A stretch of DNA of 5,583 nt from Ktedonobacterales bacterium (GTDB taxonomy: Bacteria; Chloroflexota; Ktedonobacteria; Ktedonobacterales; JADMIN01), in the NCBI GenBank assembly GCA_025928125.1, contig JAICKD010000269.1, positions 1 through 5,583 of the forward strand, written 5' to 3'. The notes beneath the pieces were generated by a model. It ran no database searches, was not told where the DNA came from, and saw only the letters and a list, made by a program, of their open reading frames with translations. A program made the translations under genes and the position numbers. Shown here piece after piece: positions 1-5,583 of this stretch; position 1 is the first letter of the stretch; each line of letters opens with the position of its first letter.

Positions 1-563
1 CGCGCGACTGCAACGACGCGCTCGTGGTATATGATCGCGCCGACTGGCCGCAACCCGGTGTCCGGCCGTCCACCAGCACGCTCAAAGTGACGCGCGCGGA
101 ATACGAGCGGCTGGGCTATAGCGATCTCGGCGCCAGCGGCACCCAGGACTACTACATCACGGTGGCCGCAGTCGTCCAGTATGGCGGCGACACGATCACG
201 GGCGGTGGCGCGCGGACGCATCTGCGCCTGGCGAGCATGGTCACGCTGGAGTACGATCTGCGCCCACCCGGCCGCCTCTTCGGGGCCAAGCATTACCGTC
301 TGGCGCTGCGTACCAGCGCGCCGGTCTCACTCCCGGTTCTGGTGCTACGCGGCAAGCGTCTCGGCCTGCCGATGAGCAAGGCTGATGGCGATCTCATCTA
401 CCGCTCCGACGGCGCCCTCGAGATTACACGTGACCTGGAGATCGAGTTGCCCGACCGCACCTACTCGCCCAACACATTCGGCAAGCTGTTTCTGGAAGAC
501 GATGCCGCCTATGACGCCATCAAAGTCTTTCATCCCGACCGAGAAAAGTTGAGGCTCAGCTGA
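1..563 (+). CDS. C-terminal part of a beta-rich, possibly FN3-like protein (5' truncated)
   Basis: The reading frame is open from the first full codon at position 3, so the gene begins upstream and the GTG at 24 is probably internal; 186 residues are visible, ending in TGA at 561-563. I do not recognise the family with certainty. The visible part has alternating hydrophobic and polar residues typical of beta strands. The stretch YYITVAAVVQYGG (roughly visible residues 49-61) followed by a Gly-rich turn resembles the last strands of a fibronectin type III domain. A second beta-rich segment follows, containing LRTSAPVSLPVLVLRGKRLG. No catalytic motif, zinc-binding cysteine cluster or membrane helix is visible. 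Its stop overlaps the next start by one base (TGATG), so it is probably translationally coupled to the downstream GTPase and belongs to the same system, perhaps as a binding or scaffold subunit (inference). The missing N-terminal part could hold the informative domain. Confidence 0.75.
   Translation, partial: RDCNDALVVYDRADWPQPGVRPSTSTLKVTRAEYERLGYSDLGASGTQDYYITVAAVVQYGGDTITGGGARTHLRLASMVTLEYDLRPPGRLFGAKHYRLALRTSAPVSLPVLVLRGKRLGLPMSKADGDLIYRSDGALEITRDLEIELPDRTYSPNTFGKLFLEDDAAYDAIKVFHPDREKLRLS
551..554 (+). promoter_or_regulatory. Ribosome binding site for the soluble GTPase gene
   Basis: GAGG lies 8 bases before the ATG at 563, inside the last codons of the preceding gene. Together with the TGATG stop/start overlap it supports initiation at 563 by coupling to upstream translation. 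Confidence 0.5.
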
Positions 564-1753
564 TGCCCATCTTCCAGCAGGAAGTCCTTTGTCCATTCTG
601 CTTCACCGGCTTCCCGGCGAGTGAAGTGCGATTCCGTTGCGTCAATCCTTCGTGTACCGGGTCGGCGCCAGATCAACTCTTTGGAAGGTTGCGCGGCGGT
701 GGCGCGCCAGTGATGGGTCACGTCATCACGCCGCCCAAGGCGTCGATTCTGCGCGCGATGCGCCTGCCGGATGTGGCGGTCTGCGATGTCTGCCAGGTTG
801 AATCGCACCATCGCCTCTGCGCGGAGTGCCACTTCGATCTGCCACACGATGTCGGCCAGATCGACCAGCGCATCATTGCGATCATCGGCGGACGCAATAC
901 CGGCAAGAGCCACTATATCGTCACGCTCGTCAATCGGCTGAAGAACGAGGTCGGAGCCAATTTCAACTTCTCCGTCCACATGATTGGCGAAGATACGCGC
1001 CATCGCTGGAGAGACGACTTTTATGGGCCGCTCTACGAGCAGCACACCGTCTTGCAGGCAACGCGCCCAGGCGCTGTGGACGCCCGCGTGAAGGCGCCGC
1101 TGATCTTTCGCCTGACACTCGAAGGAACCTTTGGGAAACGCGCCATCAACCTCAGCTTCTTCGACACCGCTGGTGAAGATATGAAGTCGGTGGATAATTT
1201 GTCGGTACAGGCGCGCTATATCTCCCGCGCCGATGGCATCATCTTCCTCCTGGACCCGCTCCAGATCGAGAGCGTGCGCCAGCAGTTGCCGGGGGCGAAT
1301 CTCCCGGTAGCGGACCGCGACTCGGCGCCCGATGAGATCGTCGAGCGGCTGGTCGAGCTTTTCGAGACGCAACTACACCTGGGGCAACGCGACCACATCA
1401 AGACGCCTGTCGCGTTTACCCTCTCAAAGATCGACGCGCTCTTCCCGATTCTGGACCCCAGCTCGGCCTTGCGTCGCGCGGGCGGAGGCGAACACTTCGG
1501 CGCCCTCGATCTGCGCGATGTCAACTCGGTGAGCGGCGAGATGCGTGACTACCTGAGCGCGTGGATGGGCGCGGGATTCTGCTCTGTGATCGAGAAACAC
1601 TTTACGGCCTACAACTACTTCGCCGTCTCGTCGCTTGGTGAGCCGCCCGGCCCAGACCAGCGCCTGCGGACCGTCGCCCCATTCCGCGTGGAAGACCCAT
1701 TTTTGTGGATTCTACACCAGCTCAATCTGGTCAAAGCAACGAAGGGCCGGTAA
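563..1753 (+). CDS. Soluble zinc-ribbon P-loop GTPase, double-GTPase-like
   Basis: This 396-residue protein is a predicted GTPase with an N-terminal zinc-binding region. Cysteines C10/C13 and C26/C31 form one likely zinc site, and C74/C77 with C86/C89 a second. The G domain follows: Walker A GGRNTGKS at 109-116, the G3 motif DTAGED at 201-206, a G4-like SKID at 288-291 (the usual Asn or Thr is replaced by Ser) and a possible G5 AVSS at 354-357. These give nucleotide and magnesium binding as the established expectation. No membrane helix is seen, so it should be cytosolic. It resembles the GTPases I know as double-GTPase 2 (DO-GTPase2), recalled from memory and not searched. The start overlaps the preceding stop by one base, and the GAP1-like gene begins two bases after its stop, so the two products are probably partners. 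An ATPase role is less likely because G4 is present, though degenerate. Confidence 0.85.
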   Translation: MPIFQQEVLCPFCFTGFPASEVRFRCVNPSCTGSAPDQLFGRLRGGGAPVMGHVITPPKASILRAMRLPDVAVCDVCQVESHHRLCAECHFDLPHDVGQIDQRIIAIIGGRNTGKSHYIVTLVNRLKNEVGANFNFSVHMIGEDTRHRWRDDFYGPLYEQHTVLQATRPGAVDARVKAPLIFRLTLEGTFGKRAINLSFFDTAGEDMKSVDNLSVQARYISRADGIIFLLDPLQIESVRQQLPGANLPVADRDSAPDEIVERLVELFETQLHLGQRDHIKTPVAFTLSKIDALFPILDPSSALRRAGGGEHFGALDLRDVNSVSGEMRDYLSAWMGAGFCSVIEKHFTAYNYFAVSSLGEPPGPDQRLRTVAPFRVEDPFLWILHQLNLVKATKGR

Positions 1754-1755
1754 AC

Positions 1756-4272
1756 ATGACGGTATTGCAGCATTACTACACGTCATTCAGAGACCCACAA
1801 ACGGGCAGCGGCGGCTTCAAGACAAAAGCCGTCTCGCCGGGCATCTCGCCGACGACCCAGACGCTCATCAACCAGCTGATTCTCTACCGTATTCCCACCG
1901 GGCTGGACGTGAACGCTGTCGAGTCGCATCCGGTGGCGCTGCGCTACTACTACGTCAACCCTGGCGAGAGTGTGCTGCTGTCCAGCCGTTCGTGTGGCAC
2001 GGACGAGAATGGCCGCCCTGGCAACTTCTTTGCGCACACGGTGGTCTTGCCGCCAGACCAGTTTACCAGTGTTCCGCCCATCTTCTACTGGAATAGCGAC
2101 TTCTGGAAGCGGAGTGACGCATCGCCCCAGTCGCAGATTGCCCCACTGGCGAGCTTCGACGCCGATCCCATGCTCAGCGACGACGATGTCTGGCGGTTTC
2201 TCGCCCAGGGCAATCGGCGCGAGGCGCTGCGCAAACTGCTCGCGGCTGTCGTCTATAGCGCGCGCACGTCGCGCCGGATCATTATCTACGATCAGCCCAA
2301 TATCGTGGCGCTCTGGATCGCGGCCATCAGTTGCGCGTTGCCGCCGCTCTACCGTCCGCTGCTGACGTTCGCGACGTATCACCCCGATCCCTACCAGTCG
2401 CCGTATCTGATTACCGGGACGACAGCTGGCACAGACTTTCACAACTACCCAGAAGAGTATCTGCGCTACTTTGTGCTCAATGGCGAGACGGGCGAGATCA
2501 GCAAGGTGGATGATTCGCCATATGCCGCGGAGATTGCGCCTGCCATGCAGCGGGACTCCTGGGAGGCGAACGTCCTGCCGCTGTTCGAGATGTGTACCCG
2601 CCGATTCCCGGCGCCACACCAGATCGACGAACAGCTTGACCTGCTCATCGCGTATCGCTCGGTGATCGCTTCGGGCCGGTCATCGTCTCTCTCGCCCACG
2701 CAGCTCGATAGTCTGCGCATCGCGCTCTCGGGCTTCGAGGAAAATCGTGACTTCGACAGTGATGATGTCTCCGACCTGAATGTGCTGACGACCGCGCTCG
2801 GCGCGGAGCTGCGTCGCCAGCACACTGATGATGGTCTGCGCGCCTATGCCCGCGCGCTGACGCTCTCCCAGGCGCACGATCCCGCGTCCGCGCGCGCGCG
2901 GTTGCCCGCCGATCTGCGGGTGGCGACAGAGCGCCTGTTGGGCGGCGATGTCTCGTCGTCGCGGGCGCTCCTCGATACCCTTTCGCGCGTCTTTGGCGAA
3001 CGCAGCCTCGTCGCCGCGCAGAACGATCCAGCCTATCTGAGCGAACTCGGACGCATGGCGAGCGGGGCGACGGCGCGCAACCTCGCGGCGGTGTGGGAGC
3101 AACTGATTCCCGCCATCCAGCCCGCCCCCGCCTGTCAGGGTCTGGTGGCGGCGAGCCTCCGCTGGATCACGCCCGGCGCCGATGGCAGGCTCGCCGACGA
3201 TGCGTCCGCGCTGCTGGCCGAGATTGTCCGCCGCATCAGCGCGAACGACCGCGAATGGCTTGCGCTGGCGGCCGCGGCCACAACCGCGACGCCGAACCTT
3301 ACCGCTGGGCTGGAACGCCTCTACTACACCATCGTGCGTGAGCTTCCGCTCGATGCGCGTGTGCGATACCGCGCTATCGTCCAGCCAGCGTATCCCGATA
3401 TCACGATGCGTGAAGTGCAGCTGGATCTGCGTCGCGGCGGAGCGCCGGGAGCGGTCGGCACATTGGAGCGCTGGGCCGCGTATGCGGCGAACGCAAACGG
3501 GCCACTGCGCGCGCAGCCCTGGTTGTCGACGGGGCTTGAGACGGCTCAAAGCATGACCTCGTCCGCGACGGCGTGGCGACAGGTGGCCGTCGCCACGTTG
3601 GTCTCGCCGACATTGAGCCAGCAACTTCCCGCAGAATGGCAGCAGCGATTGCTCAAAACGGCCTTCAGCGGCCTTTCCCTGGCGGGCCTACAGCCGATGG
3701 ACTACACACTCTGCCGCACGTACGCGGGCGCAACAGGGTTTTCGCGAGAGACGGCAATCTTGATTCTGGGGGTATTAGCGATGGCTAGCGGTGAGCTTGA
3801 TCAAGCCGAAGCGCAGCAACTCCGCGCGCGCTTCTCGCATCTGCGCGCGGAAGAGTATCAGCCAGAGCTTGCGGCGTTCATGGCGAAATTTTTCGAAGAC
3901 CGCGTGACTCGTGAGTCGCATGGGCTGATGGTGGTCTCGACCTACATCTGGGACTACCGCGATCCGTTCTGGGCCTGCTACTGGGCGGAGTTTAGCCAGA
4001 TGCTGCTCGATCCCAAACGCGCGCCGCACCTGGTGGATCTGCTCTCGTTCTGGTTCGACTCCTCGCTTAGCGCGCTGGGCGACCTGCCATACGTCGTGCA
4101 GAGCTTCTTCCTGCGGCTGCCGGGTACGGTGGATGAGGCGCGCAAAGAGCGAGGCTTCCGCGACACTGCACGCGAGGTCAGCGGGCTGGCCGCCAAAAAG
4201 GCGTGGTTTCCGGTCGTGCAGGACATTTTCTCAACCGAGCGCAAAGGCATTCTGGGCATGTTCGGGCGGTAG
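1756..4272 (+). CDS. GTPase-associated protein 1 (GAP1)-like protein
   Basis: The product is 838 residues from ATG 1756; an in-frame ATG at 1705 would overlap the GTPase gene by 49 bases and add 17 residues before the conserved part. The N-terminal domain (about 1-125) begins QHYYTSF, has GFKTKAVSPGI at 20-30 and GRPGNFFAHTVVL at 86-98, features I associate with GAP1-N2. A middle domain (about 136-245) contains IIIYDQ (175-180), LWIAAISCALPP (186-197) and LTFATYHPDP (203-212), as in GAP1-M. The remaining ~590 residues are mostly alpha-helical, with an aromatic-rich block near 701-770 (YIWDYRDPFWACYW) that may be a C-terminal GAP1 domain. No NTPase, nuclease or protease motif and no membrane segment are visible. 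Family assignment is from memory. Known context is association with regulatory GTPases in predicted conflict systems; its biochemical role is not established, and the name does not imply GTPase-activating activity. Its placement directly after one GTPase gene supports an adaptor or regulator role (inference). Confidence 0.8.
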   Translation: MTVLQHYYTSFRDPQTGSGGFKTKAVSPGISPTTQTLINQLILYRIPTGLDVNAVESHPVALRYYYVNPGESVLLSSRSCGTDENGRPGNFFAHTVVLPPDQFTSVPPIFYWNSDFWKRSDASPQSQIAPLASFDADPMLSDDDVWRFLAQGNRREALRKLLAAVVYSARTSRRIIIYDQPNIVALWIAAISCALPPLYRPLLTFATYHPDPYQSPYLITGTTAGTDFHNYPEEYLRYFVLNGETGEISKVDDSPYAAEIAPAMQRDSWEANVLPLFEMCTRRFPAPHQIDEQLDLLIAYRSVIASGRSSSLSPTQLDSLRIALSGFEENRDFDSDDVSDLNVLTTALGAELRRQHTDDGLRAYARALTLSQAHDPASARARLPADLRVATERLLGGDVSSSRALLDTLSRVFGERSLVAAQNDPAYLSELGRMASGATARNLAAVWEQLIPAIQPAPACQGLVAASLRWITPGADGRLADDASALLAEIVRRISANDREWLALAAAATTATPNLTAGLERLYYTIVRELPLDARVRYRAIVQPAYPDITMREVQLDLRRGGAPGAVGTLERWAAYAANANGPLRAQPWLSTGLETAQSMTSSATAWRQVAVATLVSPTLSQQLPAEWQQRLLKTAFSGLSLAGLQPMDYTLCRTYAGATGFSRETAILILGVLAMASGELDQAEAQQLRARFSHLRAEEYQPELAAFMAKFFEDRVTRESHGLMVVSTYIWDYRDPFWACYWAEFSQMLLDPKRAPHLVDLLSFWFDSSLSALGDLPYVVQSFFLRLPGTVDEARKERGFRDTAREVSGLAAKKAWFPVVQDIFSTERKGILGMFGR

Positions 4273-4290
4273 CGGCAAGGCGGACGGGGC

Positions 4291-4300
4291 AGGAGAAGGG
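4291..4300 (+). promoter_or_regulatory. Ribosome binding site deciding the TTG start at 4311
   Basis: AGGAGAAGGG is purine-rich and Shine-Dalgarno-like, ending 10 bases before TTG 4311. No in-frame ATG or GTG lies between the preceding stop and the hydrophobic coding part, so this site favours TTG as the start. Confidence 0.55.
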
Positions 4301-4310
4301 ACGAGAAACG

Positions 4311-4526
4311 TTGGATGGAGTCGGCTATCTTGTCGTCATCGTAGCGGTACTGTTTCTTCTCTATCTCCTCGTCGTCTACGTCATCCTACCCCTGCTGGGG
4401 CTGGTCCTGGCCGCTGGCATCATCATATGCGCTGGGCTTGCGGCGGCAGGGATGGTATCAGGGTCCATCATGGCGGTTCGCAATTTTATCACGGTCTTTC
4501 GCGAGGCGCATAAGAAGATCACGTGA
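4311..4526 (+). CDS. Small two-helix membrane protein, copy 1
   Basis: A 71-residue protein of unrecognised family. I chose TTG 4311, 10 bases after a purine-rich ribosome site. The in-frame ATG at 4203 lies 70 bases inside the GAP1-like gene and would add an Arg-rich tail typical of an out-of-frame shadow. The start is also supported by gap-free alignment with the next gene over residues 1-36: both begin MD, have Gly at 5, and share GL-x-LAAG at 30-36. Residues about 6-29 and 31-54 form two hydrophobic segments broken near Pro27/Gly30, suggesting a helical hairpin in the membrane with both ends on the same, probably cytoplasmic, side. The tail RNFITVFREAHKKI (57-70) is basic and amphipathic and is repeated in the neighbour, so it is likely the functional or protein-binding part. 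It may anchor or recruit the GTPases (inference). Confidence 0.75.
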   Translation: MDGVGYLVVIVAVLFLLYLLVVYVILPLLGLVLAAGIIICAGLAAAGMVSGSIMAVRNFITVFREAHKKIT

Positions 4527-4569
4527 TGCGCACATGAGGCTCAGCTAGTTCTGTAATGGCATGAGAGAG

Positions 4570-4577
4570 GGATGGAG
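4570..4577 (+). promoter_or_regulatory. Ribosome binding site favouring ATG 4584
   Basis: GGATGGAG has GGAG six bases before ATG 4584. The alternative ATG at 4572 has the purine run GAGAGAGGG (4563-4571) directly against it, too close for a good start. Paralog alignment also favours 4584. Confidence 0.5.
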
Positions 4578-4583
4578 TACGAG

Positions 4584-4781
4584 ATGGATGACAGTGGCAT
4601 AGGTATCCTGATCGTCATCGTGTTTGTCGCGATGGTGGTTGCTACCATCGTTGCGGCAACGCTCACCATTGGTCTCTTCCTGGCCGCTGGCGCCGCGATG
4701 GTTGGCGCTATCTTTGGCGCGTTCGTCGCCACGCGCAATTTCATTGAGGTGCTGTTCGAAGCTCACAAGAACATCAAATGA
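4584..4781 (+). CDS. Small two-helix membrane protein, copy 2
   Basis: A 65-residue protein, paralogous to the preceding small gene; family unrecognised. ATG 4584 is preferred over ATG 4572 because it gives MDDSG, matching MDGVG in the neighbour with no gap up to LAAG at 33-36. Residues about 6-28 and 29-50 are hydrophobic and rich in Ala, Gly, Val and Ile, giving two likely membrane helices. Relative to copy 1, six residues are missing between LAAG and the tail. The tail RNFIEVLFEAHKNI (51-64) keeps RNFI, Val, EAHK and the final Ile. At the DNA level the two genes share TCCTGGCCGCTGGC (4405-4418 and 4678-4691) at the same protein position, but most other positions have diverged, so the duplication is old. 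The gene lies 57 bases after copy 1 and 100 bases before the membrane GTPase. The two products could form a heteromeric membrane complex (inference). Confidence 0.75.
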   Translation: MDDSGIGILIVIVFVAMVVATIVAATLTIGLFLAAGAAMVGAIFGAFVATRNFIEVLFEAHKNIK

Positions 4782-4810
4782 AGGCCGTGTGTGACCCCGC
4801 TGAACCAGGC

Positions 4811-4834
4811 CGGGCCGCCGTCTGGCATGGCCCG
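4811..4834 (+). other. GC-only hairpin in the intergenic gap before the membrane GTPase gene
   Basis: CGGGCC at 4811-4816 is the reverse complement of GGCCCG at 4829-4834, giving a six-pair stem with a 12-base loop. No run of T follows, so it is not a normal intrinsic terminator. It lies in the largest gap of the window (4782-4881) and could stabilise a processed end or partly separate expression of the last gene. In GC-rich DNA such a stem can occur by chance. Confidence 0.25.
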
Positions 4835-4869
4835 CCGATGAAATGGCGCAATGTGTCCCATATATGAGT

Positions 4870-4874
4870 GGAGG
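4870..4874 (+). promoter_or_regulatory. Ribosome binding site for the membrane GTPase gene
   Basis: GGAGG, a strong Shine-Dalgarno core, ends 7 bases before ATG 4882. This is the clearest ribosome site in the window and fixes the start of the last gene. Confidence 0.7.
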
Positions 4875-4881
4875 CCCGCGT

Positions 4882-5583
4882 ATGCAACTCTATCTTCCTC
4901 AACCAGCCAGGAAGAACTATGCCTTCGACCGGGGCTGGCGGGTAATAGGCTATGTCCGCCAGCACCTCTTCGCGCGCACCACCGTGGAGGCGAAGCGCTG
5001 GATCAGCTACGCGGGCGGGTGGTACGGCAAGATCAGCGCTGCTGATAACCTGGCCATCAAATACTGGAACTTTTGCCTCGCCGCTGGCTGCTGGCTGGCT
5101 GGCGTGGCGCAGTACCTCTCGGCGATGACGCTCGTCATTATTTTTCTGCTGGTGCAGTCCCTCGTGCTTGCGGTATGGGCGCTGCTGGCGATGCTCTTCA
5201 TGGGTGCGCTCTCGCTCTACACGTTCGTCTATGCGCGCTTCAACCGCATCTTCGTGCGCTGCCCGGCGGACTTCAAGACGATGCCTGTGCCAACGTACAT
5301 CTGCGATAATTGCGGGCGCGAGCACACCCGGCTGTGGCCAAGCATCTACGGTGTCTTCCATCATACGTGCGAGTGTGGCAAAGCTCTGCCGACGCTCACG
5401 ATGCTGGGGCGAAACAAGCTGCGCCCGATCTGCCCGTACTGTAAGACGCCGCTGCCAGGAATCGGCGAGGGTACCAACGTCCATATTCCCATCGTCGGCG
5501 GGCCATCGACTGGCAAGTCCAACTATATTGTCATGGCCACGCGCGAGCTGATCGGAGCGTACGCCCCGCCGCGTGGCTATACC
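4882..5583 (+). CDS. Membrane-anchored zinc-ribbon P-loop GTPase, 3' truncated
   Basis: The frame stays open from ATG 4882 to the window end, giving 234 residues with no stop. After an aromatic and basic N-terminal part (1-60), residues about 65-117 are strongly hydrophobic and long enough for two membrane helices. Cysteine pairs follow: C141/C144 and C163/C165, probably one zinc site, and C184/C187, perhaps with a further partner such as C127. The Walker A motif GGPSTGKS lies at 206-213, followed by NYIV, matching KSHYIV in the upstream GTPase. G3, G4 and G5 lie beyond the window, so GTP preference is inferred from that similarity. With two helices the N-terminus and the G domain should be on the same, cytoplasmic side. 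It is probably the membrane partner of the soluble GTPase, acting with the GAP1-like protein and the small membrane proteins (inference). Placement in the double-GTPase 2 family is from memory. Confidence 0.8.
   Translation, partial: MQLYLPQPARKNYAFDRGWRVIGYVRQHLFARTTVEAKRWISYAGGWYGKISAADNLAIKYWNFCLAAGCWLAGVAQYLSAMTLVIIFLLVQSLVLAVWALLAMLFMGALSLYTFVYARFNRIFVRCPADFKTMPVPTYICDNCGREHTRLWPSIYGVFHHTCECGKALPTLTMLGRNKLRPICPYCKTPLPGIGEGTNVHIPIVGGPSTGKSNYIVMATRELIGAYAPPRGYT

Noticed and set aside
530..1372. 280-codon antisense frame over the soluble GTPase gene
   Set aside because: The + strand encodes zinc-binding cysteines and ordered G motifs here. The antisense product is Arg-rich with no recognisable motif, typical of GC-rich shadow frames.
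1783..2619. 278-codon antisense frame over the GAP1-like gene
   Set aside because: It covers the most conserved GAP1-type domains of the + strand and shows no domain of its own.
2680..3624. 314-codon antisense frame over the GAP1-like gene
   Set aside because: Very Arg-rich composition and no motif; the + frame is continuous and coherent across this stretch.
550..4546. Exact 12-base repeat TGAGGCTCAGCT at 550-561 and 4535-4546
   Set aside because: About one chance 12-base repeat is expected in a window of this size, and only one of the two copies is intergenic, so there is no support for a functional element.
4861..4866. TATATG as a possible -10 promoter element before the last gene
   Set aside because: No convincing -35 element at the right distance, and it is too close to the ribosome site to be a credible bacterial promoter.
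4774..5484. 236-codon antisense frame over the last gene
   Set aside because: The + frame has a strong ribosome site, two membrane helices, zinc knuckles and a Walker A motif; the antisense product is rich in Arg and His and has no motif.

Overview
The window is GC-rich and tightly packed, and every supported gene lies on the + strand. It reads as one operon of six genes, with the first cut at its 5' end and the last cut at its 3' end. In order: the C-terminal end of a beta-rich, possibly fibronectin-III-like protein (1-563); a soluble zinc-ribbon GTPase (563-1753); a large GAP1-type GTPase-associated protein (1756-4272); two tandem, paralogous small membrane proteins (4311-4526 and 4584-4781); and a second zinc-ribbon GTPase with two membrane helices that runs off the end (4882-5583). 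Spacing is 1-base overlap, 2, 38, 57 and 100 bases, which fits co-transcription and, for the first three genes, translational coupling.

The core is a pair of related P-loop GTPases around a GAP1-like partner. Both GTPases share the layout Cys-x2-Cys-x3-Leu-Pro, then 13-14 residues, then GG-x2-TGKS-x-YIV, so they are the same type of protein. The first has no membrane segment; the second carries two predicted helices before its zinc knuckles. The GAP1-like protein has the N-terminal and middle domain signatures I associate with the GAP1-N2 and GAP1-M families, followed by a long helical region. From memory, GAP1 and 'double-GTPase' families were described by comparative genomics as parts of predicted NTP-dependent conflict (immunity-like) systems in bacteria with complex lifestyles. 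Nothing in the window is a recognisable toxin or nuclease effector, so one would have to lie outside it, or this may be a non-defensive signalling module.

The least familiar part is the pair of small two-helix membrane proteins. They align without gaps over their first 36 residues if the starts are TTG 4311 and ATG 4584, and both end in the tail RNFI-x-V-x2-EAHK-x-I. They sit between GAP1 and the membrane GTPase, which suggests that they form a membrane platform for the GTPases (inference).

The organism cannot be named from the sequence. The high GC and this gene family combination would suit a Chloroflexota or actinobacterial type genome; this is a low-confidence guess. There are no RNA genes, mobile elements, CRISPR arrays or convincing promoters. 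The longest gap without a gene is 100 bases (4782-4881).
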